From Platerodrilus igneus (taxonomy: Eukaryota; Arthropoda; Insecta; Coleoptera; Lycidae), in assembly GCA_036346225.1 (NCBI GenBank), contig JARFIW010000941.1:2656001-2720000 (forward strand): a stretch of DNA of 64,000 bases, written 5' to 3'. Below are positions 31,432 through 43,106 of the stretch, one piece after another. How positions within the stretch are numbered: position 1 is the first letter of the stretch; each line of letters opens with the position of its first letter. Position numbers and translations under genes: made by a program. The notes beneath the pieces are model-generated. The model ran no database searches, had not been told where the DNA came from, and saw only the letters and a program-made list of their open reading frames with translations.

Positions 31432-33212
31432 CTATGTAATCTATCCTCTTCCGGTATAATCGTTCCACGTTGATGTGTTATATAACTTTATTGCTATGTT
31501 TGTACTCGGCTCTACTCTGCGTCTTTAAACCTATACCTCTTTTTATATATCTGCCACAGCTAGCTCAATCTAATTAACACAGAGTGCCCAACGACACGAC
31601 AATAAAGACTGTTTAACCCTTTTTTCTCTAGCTCCTATTTGTTGAAATAATGTAAAATGAAGCAAACCAAAAATTCGTATAATAATCTAAAATATATATA
31701 CTTTGTATTTTAATAACTTATTAATTTCATTTTATATTCAAAAATTATCTCCTAAATAGAATATTAATATTTATCTGATTCCACCAAAAATTAGACTCCC
31801 TGAAAGTCGGCAAAACTACCACTATAATTTACTTTGAAGCCCTTTTGAACGTTCAAATGATCTATCTATCTTTATAAATTCTCAAAAGATTTTTGATGAC
31901 CCTTACAAATACTTCGATATAAATAATAAAAAAAAATGTTCAAAAAAATTGTAAATACAGTCTTATACTAATAAAGGATTGTAAATCTCTGCCGTGTTTT
32001 TCCTGTTTGTTCTCTGGAACTGCCTCTATATGTGAATGGTCAGTACCCCAGCATTGTTTTTAATTTGTTTCTTTGTTACAGCTTATCCCAGTTAATTCTT
32101 AGCGTAGTTTCCTCAACTCGTTGACCAGAATAATTAATCAATTTTTTTTGAATGCTTCTCTTTATAATTACCTAAAATGACTTGTAATTTACTTGTAGTT
32201 TAATTTGAAGTTTCCTCAAAACTTATTTGGAATTTAATTTTTTTATTAAAATTCATACGTCGTTGTTTGAAGGTTATTTAGAATTTTATTTAAAGTTCAT
32301 ACGTCGTTACTTGAAGCTTATTTACAAGTTTATGTAGAGCCCTAAATTCTTAAATAGTAGAATTATGTTTAATTAATAATTTACCTGACGTTTTTAAAAG
32401 CAAACGACCGCTTCGGTTGTATTAATTGGCACTTTACTTTGCACTTTGATTTTACTCAATTATTTATTTTTACTACGTTTACTTTGCGTAGTAATTTATG
32501 TTTGACTGACGTGGTTTGTGCCTTGGTTACGGAGATACTGGATGTTTACAAGGTACACGTACTATTTAAAACTCCACCTATCTATTTTTCCTATTGGTTT
32601 CCTCGCGTGTTCGTTGATCGAGGCGTTGCATCTTGCGCTATCACTACAGGACTCTGTATTTCTCTAAGTTTCCTATCTAGACCCATGGTAAAACACTTTA
32701 TTTCTCACGTAGGCGTTCTAAATTATGTAGCATATTCCTCAGAAAATTCAAATTTCTATTGCATTTTGTCACGTCGTCTTATTTGTGTATGTTATAGTTC
32801 AAATTTTATCACAACGCGGACCGTCTGTTATTTATTGTTTAATACTACAAATGCGTTGGACTTTATGAAAATACAATGTCTTTGGTCACGTATTAATATT
32901 TCTGTAATGACGTATTTGAATACGTTAATATTTTGAATGATGTTATAATATAGCTAGTATGTCAGGTTGTTTACCTTTAGCGATTGCATGTTTATTTTGA
33001 TAAAACTCGTTGCGTTGAAAACATTACTTTTGCTTGTTTCTTTTTACCTATAGACTTGCATATTTAATTTAAATCGTATTTTACGACGTACACGTTATTG
33101 TTCTTGCTAAATATGATCTAGTTATTGCAGAATGAGTTTCCCTTTTATAAATTAAATTAGTTATGATTTATATATAGTGTGCCGCTATTGACTTTTCGTA
33201 AAATTCTCGATT
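30926..33212. other. No recognised gene; one (TA)n tract
   Basis: A (TA)n microsatellite lies at 31397-31429. The plus-strand frame at 32439-32936 is 165 codons long and rich in Phe, Cys, Ser and Val; I do not recognise it and regard it as probably chance or repeat-derived. The rest shows nothing. Confidence 0.4.
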
Positions 33213-33311
33213 TATGAAAATAATAAGAGCTATTGACAAATACAAAACGGGCTGGTAGTTATATAGCCATTAACAAAACATTAGCTTTATTACTTCACAG
33301 GGGAGGAAACA

Positions 33312-33347
33312 TCCACTGACCAATGGTTTCGGCCTCATCAGAGTGAA
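33312..33347 (-). ncRNA. Hammerhead ribozyme-like motif, left arm (stem II damaged)
   Basis: Read on the minus strand: a 6-bp stem I (TTCACT with AGTGGA, one G-U pair), CTGATGA, GGCC, GAA, then stem III ACC-ATT-GGT and the cleavage triplet ending GTC. Stem II has no loop, so the fold is likely inactive. The other arm shows the missing nine bases of stem II and its loop. Confidence 0.6.
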
Positions 33348-33611
33348 ATAGTTCCCACGAGAAGGTTTGTTACGTTTGCAAATAAATTTTGCTGTAACAT
33401 TCCGCAAATCTCAAAGGCCAGACGTACTTTTATAGTCATCTATAAAATTTATTATGTAGTTTCGGGTCAATTCTGTACTTCCACACTTTAGTAGTGTTGG
33501 TGTTTTATCACCTGATGGCGGTTTTATTTACTTTTTTCCATAGTACGGTGATTGTTTCGAAATTATATCATCATAATAGCTTCGATTACTTCATAGGGTT
33601 TTTAGGAAGTA

Positions 33612-33660
33612 TTTCGCTCTGATGAGGCTTAACAAGCCGAAACCATTGGTCAGGTGATGT
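33612..33660 (+). ncRNA. Hammerhead ribozyme-like motif, right arm (complete stem II)
   Basis: Plus strand: CTGATGA (33619-33625), stem II GGCTT-AAC-AAGCC (33626-33638), GAA (33639-33641), stem III ACC-ATT-GGT (33642-33650), then C at 33651 as the cleavage base. Stem I (TTCGCT against AGGTGA) has mismatches in the middle. The core order is that of a hammerhead with a short stem III, as in Penelope-like elements. Confidence 0.65.
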
Positions 33661-33789
33661 TTCCTCACCTGTAAAGTAATAAAGCTAATGTTTTATTAAT
33701 GGCTATATAACTACCAGCCCGATTTGTATTTGTCAATAGCTCTTATTATTTTCATAAGTCTGTTTACAGATACATCTTACGTTATATAT

Positions 33790-35720
33790 ATTACTCAAAT
33801 TTAGACCAGGGTAGAAAATTAATTAACGACATCAAATAATTTTAATCACCCTGTATAAAGAAACAAATGGAAATTACGTGCAAAATTTATATTAATTAAT
33901 TCAATTTTTAAGTAACGGGTATTAAACAAAGTGTACAAATAATAATTAATATTTAATTAGTATTCGCTAAAAATTAAAGGGTAGAAAGCAATGCCATTCA
34001 TTATTATTTTCATTGGAGTTAATTGAACCATTAGTAATATATAATAAGCACAAAAGCCTGTGAAAATCCAAGTTTGGTTAAAATACCATGAAAATAAAGC
34101 TCGGAGAATTATATTTAAAACATTCATTAGAAGTGCACACCTGCAAACCTTTAAATGTCAAATTCTAATAAATTTGAATAGATAAACATGAAAATTCTGC
34201 GTATATTGCAAACGGTCGGATAAACCGTAGCTTATATTAACGGGAAGGTTAGTTGAAGGGTTATTTAACTCAAGCAAGTCACGTCGCGAGTCCACGTGGA
34301 TTGAAATAACCGATAGTAAAGAATATCGATTTGTACCACTCAGACCAGGGTAGAAAGAGACGGATAAAACGCGCAAGGCAGAGATACGACTAATAAAAAG
34401 CGGGATTTGAGCAAAGTCACGAGGTTTACGATTGGTGAAAATAAGATGCAGATATGAGAGGTGTAAACGTAACGATTTCTGTATAAAATCAATTAGTTGT
34501 TCGCAGACGCGTTGCGCGACGTGTGAAGATTTCTCAGATTTTCAACTGCCGCGAGTGCAAATTTTGTAGAATCGCGTGCCGAGCTGTCGAAAAGGGAACA
34601 TAGAATGCGAAATTCTAAAAATTGTCGGTTGAGGAACAAAACCGACGTGTAAGCGTGCTATTATATAAACCCGTGTTTATAGGAGTTTCGCTCTCTTAGA
34701 TTTTCGATTTATTCAATACTTTAAACAGTTTGGCTCTTAGATTTTTGATTTTATTCAATACTTTAAAACAGTTTGCTCTTTATTTTTTGCTGTTATACCA
34801 TACTTCAAGCAGAATACGTGCTACGATACAAGTTATTATGCTTTAGTGCACTTACAGAAGATAGATAAGGTAATAAAGTCTAGTTATATTTGCGGGAATT
34901 ACTGTACCAATTATCCCAACTAGCAGCGATAAATAAATACATTGAAGTATGCAGTTTTTAGTATAGCGTGAACGAATTATGAATTTCTTTGCTATTTTGT
35001 TCGGGAGTGAGTAATCAAATGTTATTAGTAAACGTGATTGGATCTACAAACAAGATTTAGATATACATAGATGCGTTCCTGAGAAGCCCTGAAACTTTTT
35101 AAACGAAGGGTGTTGTAAATGAATTTTAAAAGGCGACCAAGAATCCTAGGACGTAAACATAACCCAGCTGGAATGGTGGGGTTAGCAAGGACGATGTACA
35201 ATGGAGCCCCGAGTGCATTAACCTTCAGGTAAATTATGCACTTTGTTCGATCTTAGATGTTTTGGTGTGTGTTGAATATCTTTATAATTTGTTTGATAAA
35301 AAATGGACAGTAGTAAATTTGTATAAACAACAAATTTTTAGTTTTAAGATAAAATTTTCTTGTATAAGTAGAAAGGAGTATTTATCAAGTTTATGTTTTG
35401 GATTATGATGAAAATTTGGGTCTGTCTTTGAGCTCAATTAGACTAACCTGTTTAATTAACGTAAAGGGGTGGAGATGCTCCTTTATTCAGACTTAGGTCT
35501 GCACATATTGTAACTTAATTAGTATGCATCCTACCAGGACTTTAATTCTGGATGCAAATTAAAAATGATGACAAATTTAAACTTGAAATTTTATGATACT
35601 GAAATTTATGCTGAAATTTAATTTTGAAATTTTAATGTATTATGAATATTGATGTAAATAGAGTTAACGTTGATGTTTGTGGTAGGAATGTGTTTGTTTT
35701 TTTATGAATGAGGATGAAAG
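33790..35720 (+). repeat. Dispersed repeat R, copy 1 (LTR-like, with promoter and splice donor)
   Basis: It shares long collinear similarity with 41040-42945 and, in its first part, with 62217-63480. Conserved landmarks are TTTAGACCAGGGTAGAAAAT, GGAAATTACGTGC, a TATA box (TATATAAAC at 34662), CTTCAG|GTAAAT at 35229, GAAAATTTGGGT and GGGTGGAGATGCTC. The TATA-to-donor distance is almost the same in copies 1 and 2. I infer an LTR or the 5' region of a retroelement; no coding part was found nearby. Confidence 0.6.
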
Positions 35721-35721
35721 T

Positions 35722-36030
35722 TTTAACACATACACATAATATAAAAATTAATAAGAAAAATTATCTAAGAATAAAATATAGGTATATCAATGTAATCTAA
35801 TAATTTATTCTAAAGTTTCAACATCAATGGCTTACAATTTATGATTCAATAAATAAACATCATAATAAACAACACTATTACAATAATAACAACAAACTCA
35901 ACTATTAAAAAACAATAAGGACAACCACTAAAAACCAAATTCAAAATGTTAATAATAACTTAATTTTTTGAGTTACGATAAATTGATAAATTTTGAAACA
36001 GTGGCAATAGTCTAGTTTAGTTATTTCTAA
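35722..36030 (+). repeat. Direct repeat D, copy 1
   Basis: It matches 36442-36770 from ACATACACATAATATAAAAA onward. It differs from copy 2 mostly by small gaps rather than substitutions, and is shorter at its 3' end. Confidence 0.8.
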
Positions 36031-36441
36031 GTATTAATACCAACTTACTTAAATCAACTTGTATCAATAAGTGTTATTTAAATCGAAATTAATAAAAATT
36101 AGTTTCCATAAACAAAATTTAAAGTAAGTTTTTTATATAATTTTATAAAATTGAATTCAATAAAAAATGTTTAAGTATAGATAAAATATTGGCTGACATA
36201 AATAAAATTTTTTGACAGAATGCTCGTCAATAGTTGGAAAGGTTGATTGTGTTAGTTAGAATAAAAAAGAAACGTCCATGTGCAAATAAGTGGTGTCAGA
36301 TATACATATGTATATTTGAACATTATGTAAATGTATATGTACTAATACTAAATACATATATGTATACTCTCACACATAAATACATTTTTACAGAGATATA
36401 TATTCATATACGCAAACTAATTTACCTATATACACATGCAG
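36031..36441. other. AT-rich spacer with CA/TA-rich microsatellite-like sequence
   Basis: Between the two D copies lie ATATGTATA and CACACATA-type stretches (36300-36440). The 73-codon open frame there is low complexity and not a gene. Confidence 0.5.
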
Positions 36442-36770
36442 ACACATACACATAATATAAAAAGTAATAAGAAAAATTATCTAAGAATAAAATATAGGTA
36501 TATCAATGTAATCTAATAATTTATTCTAAAGTTTGAACATCAATGGCTTACATTTATATTCAATAAATAAAACATAATAAACAACACTATTACAATAATA
36601 ACAACAAACCAACTATTAAAAAACAAAACAGGGACAACCACTAAAACACCAAATTCAAGAATGTTAATAATGAAGCGTTAATTCTTTGCAGGTTACGAAA
36701 ATTGATACGAATTTTGCGCAAACAGTGGCAAATCAAATAGTTTAGTTATTTCAGTATTACCATTTTTCTA
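36442..36770 (+). repeat. Direct repeat D, copy 2
   Basis: Second copy of the 310-330-bp unit that begins at 35722. Confidence 0.8.
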
Positions 36771-37309
36771 GCTGTCAAATTCAACTTGAATGCTACTCAT
36801 ATGAGATTCTGAATAGGACTTGCTTACCAGAGAAAAACTCACCCTAACGGAATCTGAAATAAGAAGATTAAGTGAAAGATGAGCGTGGTTTATGAATTCC
36901 ACACTTACTACCTGGTGACGGCATGCTGACAATCACGATATCACATATAACCAATCAGAGAAGAGAATTGGTGATGTGATAATACATTTCAACTTTCTAA
37001 AATTTGCAGAACGTTGCTTTTCTTTAAAGCTGCAATTACAGTTCAATTCTAACAAGTTTATATTATATTGAACACGTTTCTAAGAAGTTTTCTACAACCT
37101 TGCTGCAAAATGCGCTAACAGTTCACGGGATTTTTATTTTGACATCAATTTGATTTTCTGAAAAACTTTTAAACTCTTTGAAACGTTTAAAAGCTCCATC
37201 CTTGGTGTTTAAGAAATGAACAAAAGTCCTTCGATTAAAATCATCTTGAAAAGTTAGGGAAAAGTTATGTTACAAAACTCCTAACTTTATCTGTGTTTAT
37301 TCTCGTACC
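36771..37309. other. No recognised feature
   Basis: Nothing supported. Confidence 0.4.
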
Positions 37310-37884
37310 CAGGGCCGTGCCTGACAAGGCGTTCATTGATGCATTCCGCACGCAAACGGCCGTAAATTAAAGGCGGCCAAATCGTTACAAGTTGTTTACT
37401 GGGCAAAAATACAATCGGTTTGTTTTCATTAAGATACGAAGTAAAAACAGTTTCTCTAATCTAATCTATCTAAAAGAGTTTCTCAGAAATAAGAAATGTA
37501 TAAAACCGATTAGGTCGTTGTAGTATTTATATACCTAGTCATGCAGCGAAATCCGAATTTTTCGAACATTGCACGAGCGACGAGCCGAAATAGTTTATCA
37601 ATTGACCGGCTAACATGCTTATTCGTCTAATATTAGTCGTATTAGTCTATAGACTAGCGAGGATAAATCGTTATTTGTGTCCTGTGTTGATCCGATATTA
37701 TTAAAGTCTTTAATTTAACGAATAAAAATAAATTAGCTTAATTCCTGAAAACTTTTAGTTGTGTGTTCGTGTTAGTGAAATTTAATAAAAAGTTTATTTA
37801 CTCGACAAAGACTGAAAAATTGGTAATACATAAAAAAATGTAAAATTTGGTAAGAGCTTATCAAAGAAGCTTATGAAAGAAATT

Positions 37885-38580
37885 TGCGGTCTTTTTGGAG
37901 CAAATGGCACTTTTGATATGAAATTCTTAAATAAATATTAAAAATATTTAATAATATTAAAAAATTAATAATAATAATATTAAAATTAAATAACAAATTA
38001 GTGCAATTTAATATTAAATTACTTAAAATCTTCCTTAATTTATACTAAAAATGAATATTTTCTCATTTTGAATGCATTTATATAATAATTAAAAGTTGTT
38101 TGTTTGCATACGAGATCTCTGTTTAAAATCGCTCGGACAACCCGCCGATGGAAAATCAGCATGTTGAAACTTGTGTAGCCGAAAGCAACTCTTTAAATTA
38201 AGCTTATGATTCCTTTTATAATAGCAATGTTATTGTTATTAAATGGAAGAAATTTACCTGACATTGAACTAGAAAACAGTTATATGTGGTTGGATTTTCC
38301 TCTCCGTTTTCATTTTCAAAATAAATCTTGACATATTTATGTTAAAAATATGTTTTACTTAAAAGCTTATAAATGATTTTCTTATCGTGTCATCCTATGC
38401 GCATTAAAATATACATTAATTATAGATTTTAAGTAATTTAATATTAAATTGCGCTATTTTATTATTTATTTTAATTATTATTTAATTTTTTTTTTTTAAT
38501 TTTTTTTAATGTTATTAAATATTTTTTAATATTTATTTAAGAATTTCATATCAAAAGGCCTTTTCCCTCCAAAAAGACCC
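37885..38580. mobile_element. Foldback / MITE with about 200-bp inverted arms
   Basis: GGTCTTTTTGGAGCAAATGG near 37888 and its inverse near 38573 (CCTCCAAAAAGACC) begin long inverted arms. Both arms contain TTTTGATATGAAATTCTTAA, ATTTAATATTAAATT and ACTTAAAATC-type words, the inner parts being very AT-rich. No coding sequence was seen. Confidence 0.6.
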
Positions 38581-38662
38581 GCCAAAATTTCCCGGGCCCA
38601 AAATTGAAAGTCTACCCTAAAATTTAATATCACTGCTCATTTACATTTTTAAAGGCCTACGA

Positions 38663-40095
38663 ATGTCTGAAAGGAAAACGAAAAGATTGTCTGGAGCGCA
38701 ATATAAAAGAAAGCGAGAGGAAAAGCAAAATGAAGCTAAACAAATGTTTGGCTCATTAACAAAGTTTTTAGTAAAATCGCCAGAACCGGAAAGTAGTTGT
38801 AGTAGCCAATTAAATCCAATTGATGATTTGTTTTGCGATAAAATGAAAATGAATTATCTGTCGAAAATGAAAAGGCTAATGACAATACTAGTAGTACCGA
38901 CGAAATGGAAACAGAAGATAATAAGGATATCGATCTATACAATACCGATACCGCTGAAATTGATAAAGCATATTTTGCTATGTGTATGGATTTAAATGAT
39001 CTAGCTTGTTGGCCTTTAACAATTACCACTAAAATATTGGATATATTAATCGAAAAGGACCCATACAAAATAAACAATCTACATATCCAATTAATGAATT
39101 GGGAAGATCATTTTCATCAACTTATTTCTATAGAAAATGCCAAATGGTAAAAAATTTAATCGTGAGTGGTTAATCTATTCTCCAAAAACGGATTCCATAT
39201 TTTGCTTCTGTTGTAAATTATTTGGCAAACAAGAAATAAAATTAGTTAATGAAGGCTTCAATGATTGGCAACACACATCTGATAATTTATCTCGTCATGA
39301 AAAACATCGCTGCATATCGGAAATTGCACCAATTGGAAAAATTTGGAATTAAATTTAAGAAACAAAGCTACAATTGATAAAAATTTGCAACGGTATTATG
39401 ACGCAGAGAAAAAACGATGGTATCAAATTGTCGTACGCATGATATCTGTGGTACAATTTCTGGCAGTACAGGGTTTAGCGTTTAGAGGTAGCTCGAGCAG
39501 ATTGTATGAAAACAATAATGGAAATTTTCTAAAAGCAATTGAAATGATAGGAAAATTTGATGATGTTATGGCAGATCACATAAATCGCATTCAACAATCA
39601 GTTGCTTTAAAGAACCATATGCCACATTATGCGGAAATCGCTTCCAAAATGAAATAATTAGTATCCTTGCAGCGCAAATTCAAAAATATATTTTGTCAGC
39701 AATAAAAGACGCCAAATATTTTCAGTAATTTTGATTGTACGCCGGACATGGGACATGTCGAGCAAATTACAATAATTTTGAGATATGTGCATATTCAAAA
39801 TGACGAAGTAGAAGTGAGAGAAAATTTCGTTGGTTTTTCTCCAGGTCAAAAAAGTACTGGAGAAGCTTTTTACGACTTTTTAATTGAAAAATTAAGCTCT
39901 CTTAAATTAAATGTTCACGATATGAGAGGCCAGGGGTATGATAATGGATCAAATATGGCTGGAAAACATATTGGATTGCAGAAACGAATTTTGGACAATT
40001 ATCCACGAGCTTTGTTTATGCCATGCAACGCGCATACATTAAATTTGGTCGTCAATGATGCAGCGAAAGTTTCTTTTTCAACTGTGGATTTTTAG
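38663..40095 (+). pseudogene. hAT transposase (TTF zinc finger, DUF4371, ZMYM1-like), frameshifted
   Basis: The pieces appear in order on the plus strand: 38663-38995 (basic start, KRLSGAQYKRKREEK), 38905-39150 (LDLND..ACWPLTIT-type linker), 39137-39352 (REWLIYSPKTDSIFCFCCKL, a TTF-type zinc finger), 39343-39657 (VQFLAVQGLAFRGS, YENNNGNFLKAIEMI) and 39748-40095 (FSPGQKSTGEAFYDFLIEKL, MRGQGYDNGSNMAGKHIGLQ, MPCNAHTLNLVVND). The last block holds the GQGYDN catalytic Asp region and the CNAH motif of the DUF4371 branch of hAT transposases. Each piece is in a different frame or ends in a stop. The C-terminal dimerisation domain is absent or unreadable. It is a dead gene. Confidence 0.8.
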
Positions 40096-40100
40096 TAATG

Positions 40101-41035
40101 TGTCAGCAATATACAATTACTTTTCCGGATCACCTTTCGATGGCAAATTTTAAAAACATGTAAAATCGTTAACAGTAAAACAAGTTAACGTAACCCGGTG
40201 GGAATCAAGGATTAAGGCGATTAGACCACTGCGTCATGAATTAGGTGAAATTTATGACAGCCTAATAGAACTTAGCGGAAGAATGTTCAACACCAATAGG
40301 TCAACATGAAGCTTAAATGTTTGGCAATGAAAATTAAATCGTACATAATTTATTTGTTCCACAGTAATATGGTACGACAATCTTAGAAAAAGTAAATATT
40401 ATTAGTAAAATGATGCAGACCGTTTCTTGAATTTACTTCATGTGCTGAACATAATATAATATTTTTTCCTTATAATTAAAGCTTTAGTGAATACTCAAAG
40501 CCTTTCGTATATATAATTCCCTGTATTTTATTATAGAAGCAGGGAGAATGCACCACAATCCTTTCCACAAAAAAAAATTATCTACATCACCAGGTGCTAA
40601 AAATAAAATGATTCAAATTGAAAAGCGCCATTGATTTAAAACAAAATTTATAATTTAAACGCTTTTAAATTTATGTTAGTTGATACAGACCTTGCATACA
40701 GTAGCTCCAATCCACTGTATGTCAAACTATTGTCACTCTGAAATGATTAACCCTTTATATGTTTCGTTTTAATATTTATTGTAGGAAATGACTTTTTTTC
40801 AATTGGTAAGGTTCCATTTAACACCTGATGGCGTTAGTGTCTATTTGTCTGCACAACAATAGTATATTCACTCCATTTTAATAAAATTATTTTTATACGA
40901 TTATACGCGACAGAGTTCAATTTATTAAAATGTTAATTGTTACAACTCCATTGAAGACTAATAACATGACGGAGTAAGTCAAGTGAACATTATTGACCAT
41001 ATATTATATATATGCGTATGGAGATATATATATTT
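40101..41035. other. Possible hAT 3' remnants, otherwise nothing recognised
   Basis: Short words in 40100-40330 could be decayed transposase (for example NVTRWESRIKAIRPLRH in one frame near 40187), but no open frame survives. Confidence 0.4.
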
Positions 41036-41039
41036 ATAA

Positions 41040-42945
41040 ATTACTCATATTTAGACCAGGGTAGAAAATTAAATAATCACATCAAATAATTTTAAACACC
41101 GTGTATAAGGAATTTAATGAAATAATACGCTTTATTAAAACCGTGAAGCATAAATTTATGAGTTTCATTAAACATAAGAGATTTAAATCATGTATTAAAC
41201 GCTTTATATAAAAGAAGCAGTATTAAAAGCTCTGCGTGAAATGTAGCATTTCTAAACAAATGGAAATTACGTGCAAAATTTATCTTAATTAATCATTTCA
41301 AATAACCGGTATTGAACAAAACGTACAGATAATATCTATAGAAACTTGTAAAACCCAAGATTAAATATCAGAAAATAAAGCTCTGAGAATTAATATTATT
41401 TTGAACACCTGCGTAGTTTAAATATCACATACGGCGTAAATTTTGTAGATAATTAATAGTTTCAAAAATCTTGGAGAAACCGGGGCTTAATATTCAGAGA
41501 ATGATACGGGTTATTAAACCCAGATAACAGTCCACATGGACAAATATAATCGGAAAAAAGAATATCAATTTGCACCAATACGAACAGGTTAGAAAAGGAA
41601 AGAGAAAATGCGTCAAGCAAAAACATATAGTAAAAGGCGGGATTTAAGCAACGTCACGAGGGTCACAATTGGTTGAAAATAGCGCAAATATCAGAGGTAG
41701 AAACAACAATTTCTGTACAAAATTAATTAGTTTTCTCGGACATGCTTGCGTGCCGTGTTGAAATTTCTGAAATTTAACTGGGATGAGTACTAAATTGTAA
41801 AATCGATGCGCGAGCGACAGACTGGGAACATAGAATGAGGAATTCTTGAGAATTACCTGTTTTGAGGACAAAAGCGACTGCCGGCTTTTTGCTATATATA
41901 CCGAGATGAATATAAACAAGCCCTCTTAGACTCTGAGACTTTTGACTATTCGATGCGTTAAAAGCTCTTACATCCGCGACTTGATTGAAGATGTTACACA
42001 GTGCATTTTAGTTTGAGAAAATAATTTAAAATTTTGCTCGTATATTTTAGTGATTCAAAATAGTTGGTTATTTACGTGCTAACATGAATGTACTTCAGTG
42101 CACTTAGATACAAGGTAATAAAATTTAGTTTCACTGTACCAATTAGCAAAATTTACAACGACAAATGTATACACAAAAGTAGGCAGTTTTGGCGTATATT
42201 GGTGAAAGAAGTATGAAGTTATTTGCTATTTTTCGGGGGTGTTAATAATTAAATGGTTCAAATACGTGTCTGGATCCACGAAACAAGGGTCAGATATACA
42301 TAGATGAGTTCCGGAAAAGCCCAGAAACAACTGGTGATGGAGAAAATTTTAAAAGCGTTGAGAATTAGAAGCCGTAAATATAATCCTGTTGGAATCGTGT
42401 GATTAACTAAAGGGACGATGTACTTTGAAGCTACGAGGACGGTGACCTTCAGGTAAATTATACTATTTTGTTTGACATTTTTGTGTGTGTTGAATAACTT
42501 TATAATTGATTTACTTTAAATGGACATTAGTGAAATTGTACTAACCATAAAATTTTAATTTTAAGATGAAATTTGCTTGTTGAAGTAGAAAGGGGTATTT
42601 AGTTTTGATGTTCTGGATTATGATGAAAATTTGGGTATGTCTTTGAGCTCAATTAGACAAACCTGGTTAATTAACGTAAAGGGGTGGTAGATGCTCCCTT
42701 TATACTCAGACTCCGGTCTGCTTATATTGTTATATTAATTAGTAGGCATCCAACAAGGACTTTAATTTTGGATGCACATTAAAATGATAATAAAATTAAT
42801 CTTGAAATTCTTTTTAAAACTGAAATTTATGCTGAGTTTTAATTTTGAAATTTTAATGTATTCTGAATATTGATGTAAATAGAGTTAACGCTGATGTTTT
42901 TGGTAGGAATGTGTTGTTTTTTTATGAATGAGGAGGTTTATAACA
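41040..42945 (+). repeat. Dispersed repeat R, copy 2
   Basis: Collinear with copy 1 at 33790-35720, with substitutions and a 120-bp local insertion near 41110-41240. It contains a TATA box (TATATATA near 41894) and the splice donor CTTCAG|GTAAAT at 42453. It ends in TTATAACA, followed after about 40 bp by a primer-binding-site-like sequence, which supports a 5' LTR reading. Confidence 0.6.
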
Positions 42946-42987
42946 TTAGGTGAGCAGCCGAGGCGAAAAGAGGATCACAGCCGTTTA

Positions 42988-43007
42988 TGACGCCCAATAT
43001 GTGGGAC
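42988..43007 (+). promoter_or_regulatory. tRNA primer-binding-site-like sequence
   Basis: TGACGCCCAATATGTGGGAC resembles the lysine-tRNA primer sites of many retroelements (TGGCGCCCA...), with mismatches. It lies just downstream of repeat R copy 2. Confidence 0.35.
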
Positions 43008-43064
43008 TAGAATTTTTTTGTTGAAAGGACCCAGTTCCCGCATTCAAAGGAGGATATCACAGCA

Positions 43065-43069
43065 ATATA

Positions 43070-43106
<37 letters not shown>

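Larger units (their letters stand above)
33214..33756. mobile_element. Inverted-repeat element with hammerhead motifs (Penelope-like signature)
   Basis: The arms 33214-33350 and 33611-33756 are inverted copies of each other (ATGAAAATAATAAGAGCTAT, ACAAATACAAAWCGGGCTGG, GGAAACATC, CCAATGGTTTCGG), about 140 bp each, around a 260-bp centre. Each arm carries a hammerhead ribozyme-like core. Penelope-like retroelements are known to bear hammerhead motifs in their terminal repeats, which may be inverted; no reverse transcriptase is present here, so this would be a non-autonomous or remnant copy. Confidence 0.65.
37310..40100 (+). mobile_element. hAT transposon relic
   Basis: CAGGGCCGTGCCTG at 37310 looks like a hAT 5' terminus. 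The transposase pieces lie at 38663-40095. No matching right terminus was found up to 41000, so the element is probably truncated. A foldback insertion (37885-38580) sits in the 5' part. Confidence 0.6.

Noticed and set aside
32439..32936. 165-codon open frame as a host gene
   Set aside because: No domain, no convincing start context, composition like untranslated AT-rich DNA; kept only as a remark.
33790..42945. Repeat R copies 1 and 2 as the two LTRs of one element
   Set aside because: They differ too much, the interval holds a hAT relic and unrelated repeats but no gag or pol, and no shared target duplication was found.
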